NCBI RefSeq assembly: GCF_030696885.1
Contig: NZ_JAUYRI010000027.1
Span: 21,133-85,132, forward strand
DNA: 64,000 nucleotides
Direction: 5' to 3'
Origin: Thiobacillus sp.
GTDB lineage: Bacteria > Pseudomonadota > Gammaproteobacteria > Burkholderiales > Thiobacillaceae
The position numbers were made by a program, and so were the translations under genes. The first letter of the stretch is position 1. Every line of letters starts with the position of its first letter. A model generated the notes under the pieces. The model made no database searches and was not told where the DNA came from. It worked only from the letters and a program-made list of their open reading frames with translations. Of the stretch, positions 63,564 to 64,000 are shown piece after piece.

Positions 63564-63578
63564 GCACCGAGTTTGTGC
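63564..63578. promoter_or_regulatory. NtrC-type binding site upstream of nrtA
   Basis: GCACC-GAGTT-TGTGC matches the NtrC dyad with one mismatch. A weaker second dyad (GCACC-ATTCT-GGTAT) follows at 63582-63596. They lie about 150 bases upstream of the predicted nrtA start. Confidence 0.55.
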
Positions 63579-63622
63579 GGCGCACCATTCTGGTATTCAG
63601 GGTGGTTTGCACGCCATCCGCT

Positions 63623-64000
63623 TCAGCCCAGCAGGTCGGCGGCGTCCAGCATGCGCTGCGCCACCTCGGCCAGGCGCAGGCCCTTGTCCATGGCGGCCTT
63701 GCGAAGTTTTTCATAGGCAAGCTGCTCCGAAAGGCCGAGGCGCTGCATCAGCAGCCCCTTGGCCCGGTCAATCACCTTGCGTTCCTGCAGCTCGGTCCGG
63801 ACGTCGGCCAGTTCGCGGCGCAGCCCCTGCTCGTGATGGAAGCGGGCCATTGCCACATCCAGAATCGGGCGTATGCGCGCGGGCGCCAGGCCGGCCACGA
63901 TATAGGCCGAAACACCCGCCGCCACCGCGTCCTTGACGTGGCGGGTGTCGTCGTCGTTGGTGAACAGCACGATGGGGCGCGGCAAGTCGCGCGTGGCCAT
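63623..64000 (-). CDS. nasT: ANTAR-domain antitermination regulator, NasT-like (partial)
   Basis: The last 125 residues of a response-regulator-like protein, cut by the window edge. A receiver-domain end (VKDAVAAGVSAYIVAGLAPARIRPILDVAMARF) is followed by an ANTAR RNA-binding domain (LQERKVIDRAKGLLMQRLGLSEQLAYEKLRKAAM). This is the layout of NasT, which binds two-hairpin leaders and prevents termination in nitrate assimilation operons. Its position next to nrtA and the leader terminator agrees. Confidence 0.9.
   Translation of the reverse strand: MATRDLPRPIVLFTNDDDTRHVKDAVAAGVSAYIVAGLAPARIRPILDVAMARFHHEQGLRRELADVRTELQERKVIDRAKGLLMQRLGLSEQLAYEKLRKAAMDKGLRLAEVAQRMLDAADLLG

Overview
The window is high-GC DNA, almost fully coding, with short intergenic gaps. 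Its content suggests a betaproteobacterium with a versatile respiratory and sulfur lifestyle, of the Thiobacillus or related Nitrosomonadales/Burkholderiales type. This rests on divergent oxyR/katG, a DsrC-family protein, a PEP-CTERM protein, NasA with a C-terminal [2Fe-2S] domain followed by YbiB and NirBD, sigma-54/NtrC-type promoters, and several dispersed palindromic repeats. The genus is an inference. I saw no rRNA, tRNA, CRISPR array or insertion sequence.

Layout. (1) 1-7.7 kb: NsrR-like and LysR regulators, a DsrC-family protein coupled to an HPP membrane protein, a ZIP metal transporter, and the divergent katG/oxyR peroxide pair with small downstream genes. (2) 7.8-13.5 kb: an RND efflux system whose outer-membrane gene is frameshifted in a CG tract. 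(3) 13.5-20.3 kb: a yybP-ykoY manganese riboswitch ahead of a UPF0016/GDT1 manganese exporter, a rubrerythrin-rubredoxin-reductase set, a minimal mer-type switch (MerR plus a GDCCVxC protein), a rhodanese lipoprotein, a lipase-like lipoprotein and a divergent QueD. (4) 20.3-26.8 kb: secreted proteins of unknown function, a giant three-module beta-barrel protein, an FNR-type regulator with FNR-like boxes around it, and an Hsp20. (5) 27-36.4 kb: a diguanylate cyclase, then nitrate assimilation (nasA, ybiB, nirB, nirD) and a soluble chemoreceptor-like sensor. (6) 37-50 kb: two operons running towards each other. They encode a circularly permuted ATP-grasp enzyme, an alpha-E protein, an HPPD-like VOC protein, three transglutaminase-family proteins, an AhpD-like protein and a ParA-like ATPase. 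A PEP-CTERM/peptidoglycan-binding pair sits between them. (7) 50-59.1 kb: an ECF42-type sigma factor with YCII/DGPF, VOC, SRPBCC, BNR-propeller and MoaD-like genes, then an AraC/GlxA regulator, an acetyltransferase and a homocysteine S-methyltransferase. (8) 59.2-64 kb: the proteasome-like peptidase Anbu downstream of the nitrate ABC transporter nrtABD, whose leader carries an intrinsic terminator, and the ANTAR regulator NasT, cut by the window edge.

How it fits together. Sigma-54 -24/-12 promoters can be read directly upstream of nrtA, nasA, nirB and the ATP-grasp gene. NtrC-type dyads lie at enhancer distance upstream of nrtA, nirB and the ATP-grasp gene. I therefore infer one nitrogen-limitation regulon that covers nitrate uptake and reduction and also the uncharacterised ATP-grasp/alpha-E/transglutaminase cluster. 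Anbu, a known genomic companion of that cluster, lies directly downstream of nrtABD and may be co-expressed with it. This is the strongest candidate in the window for an undescribed system. The nrt genes carry a dispersed repeat of the kind seen in Comamonadaceae, which suggests they were acquired from that group.
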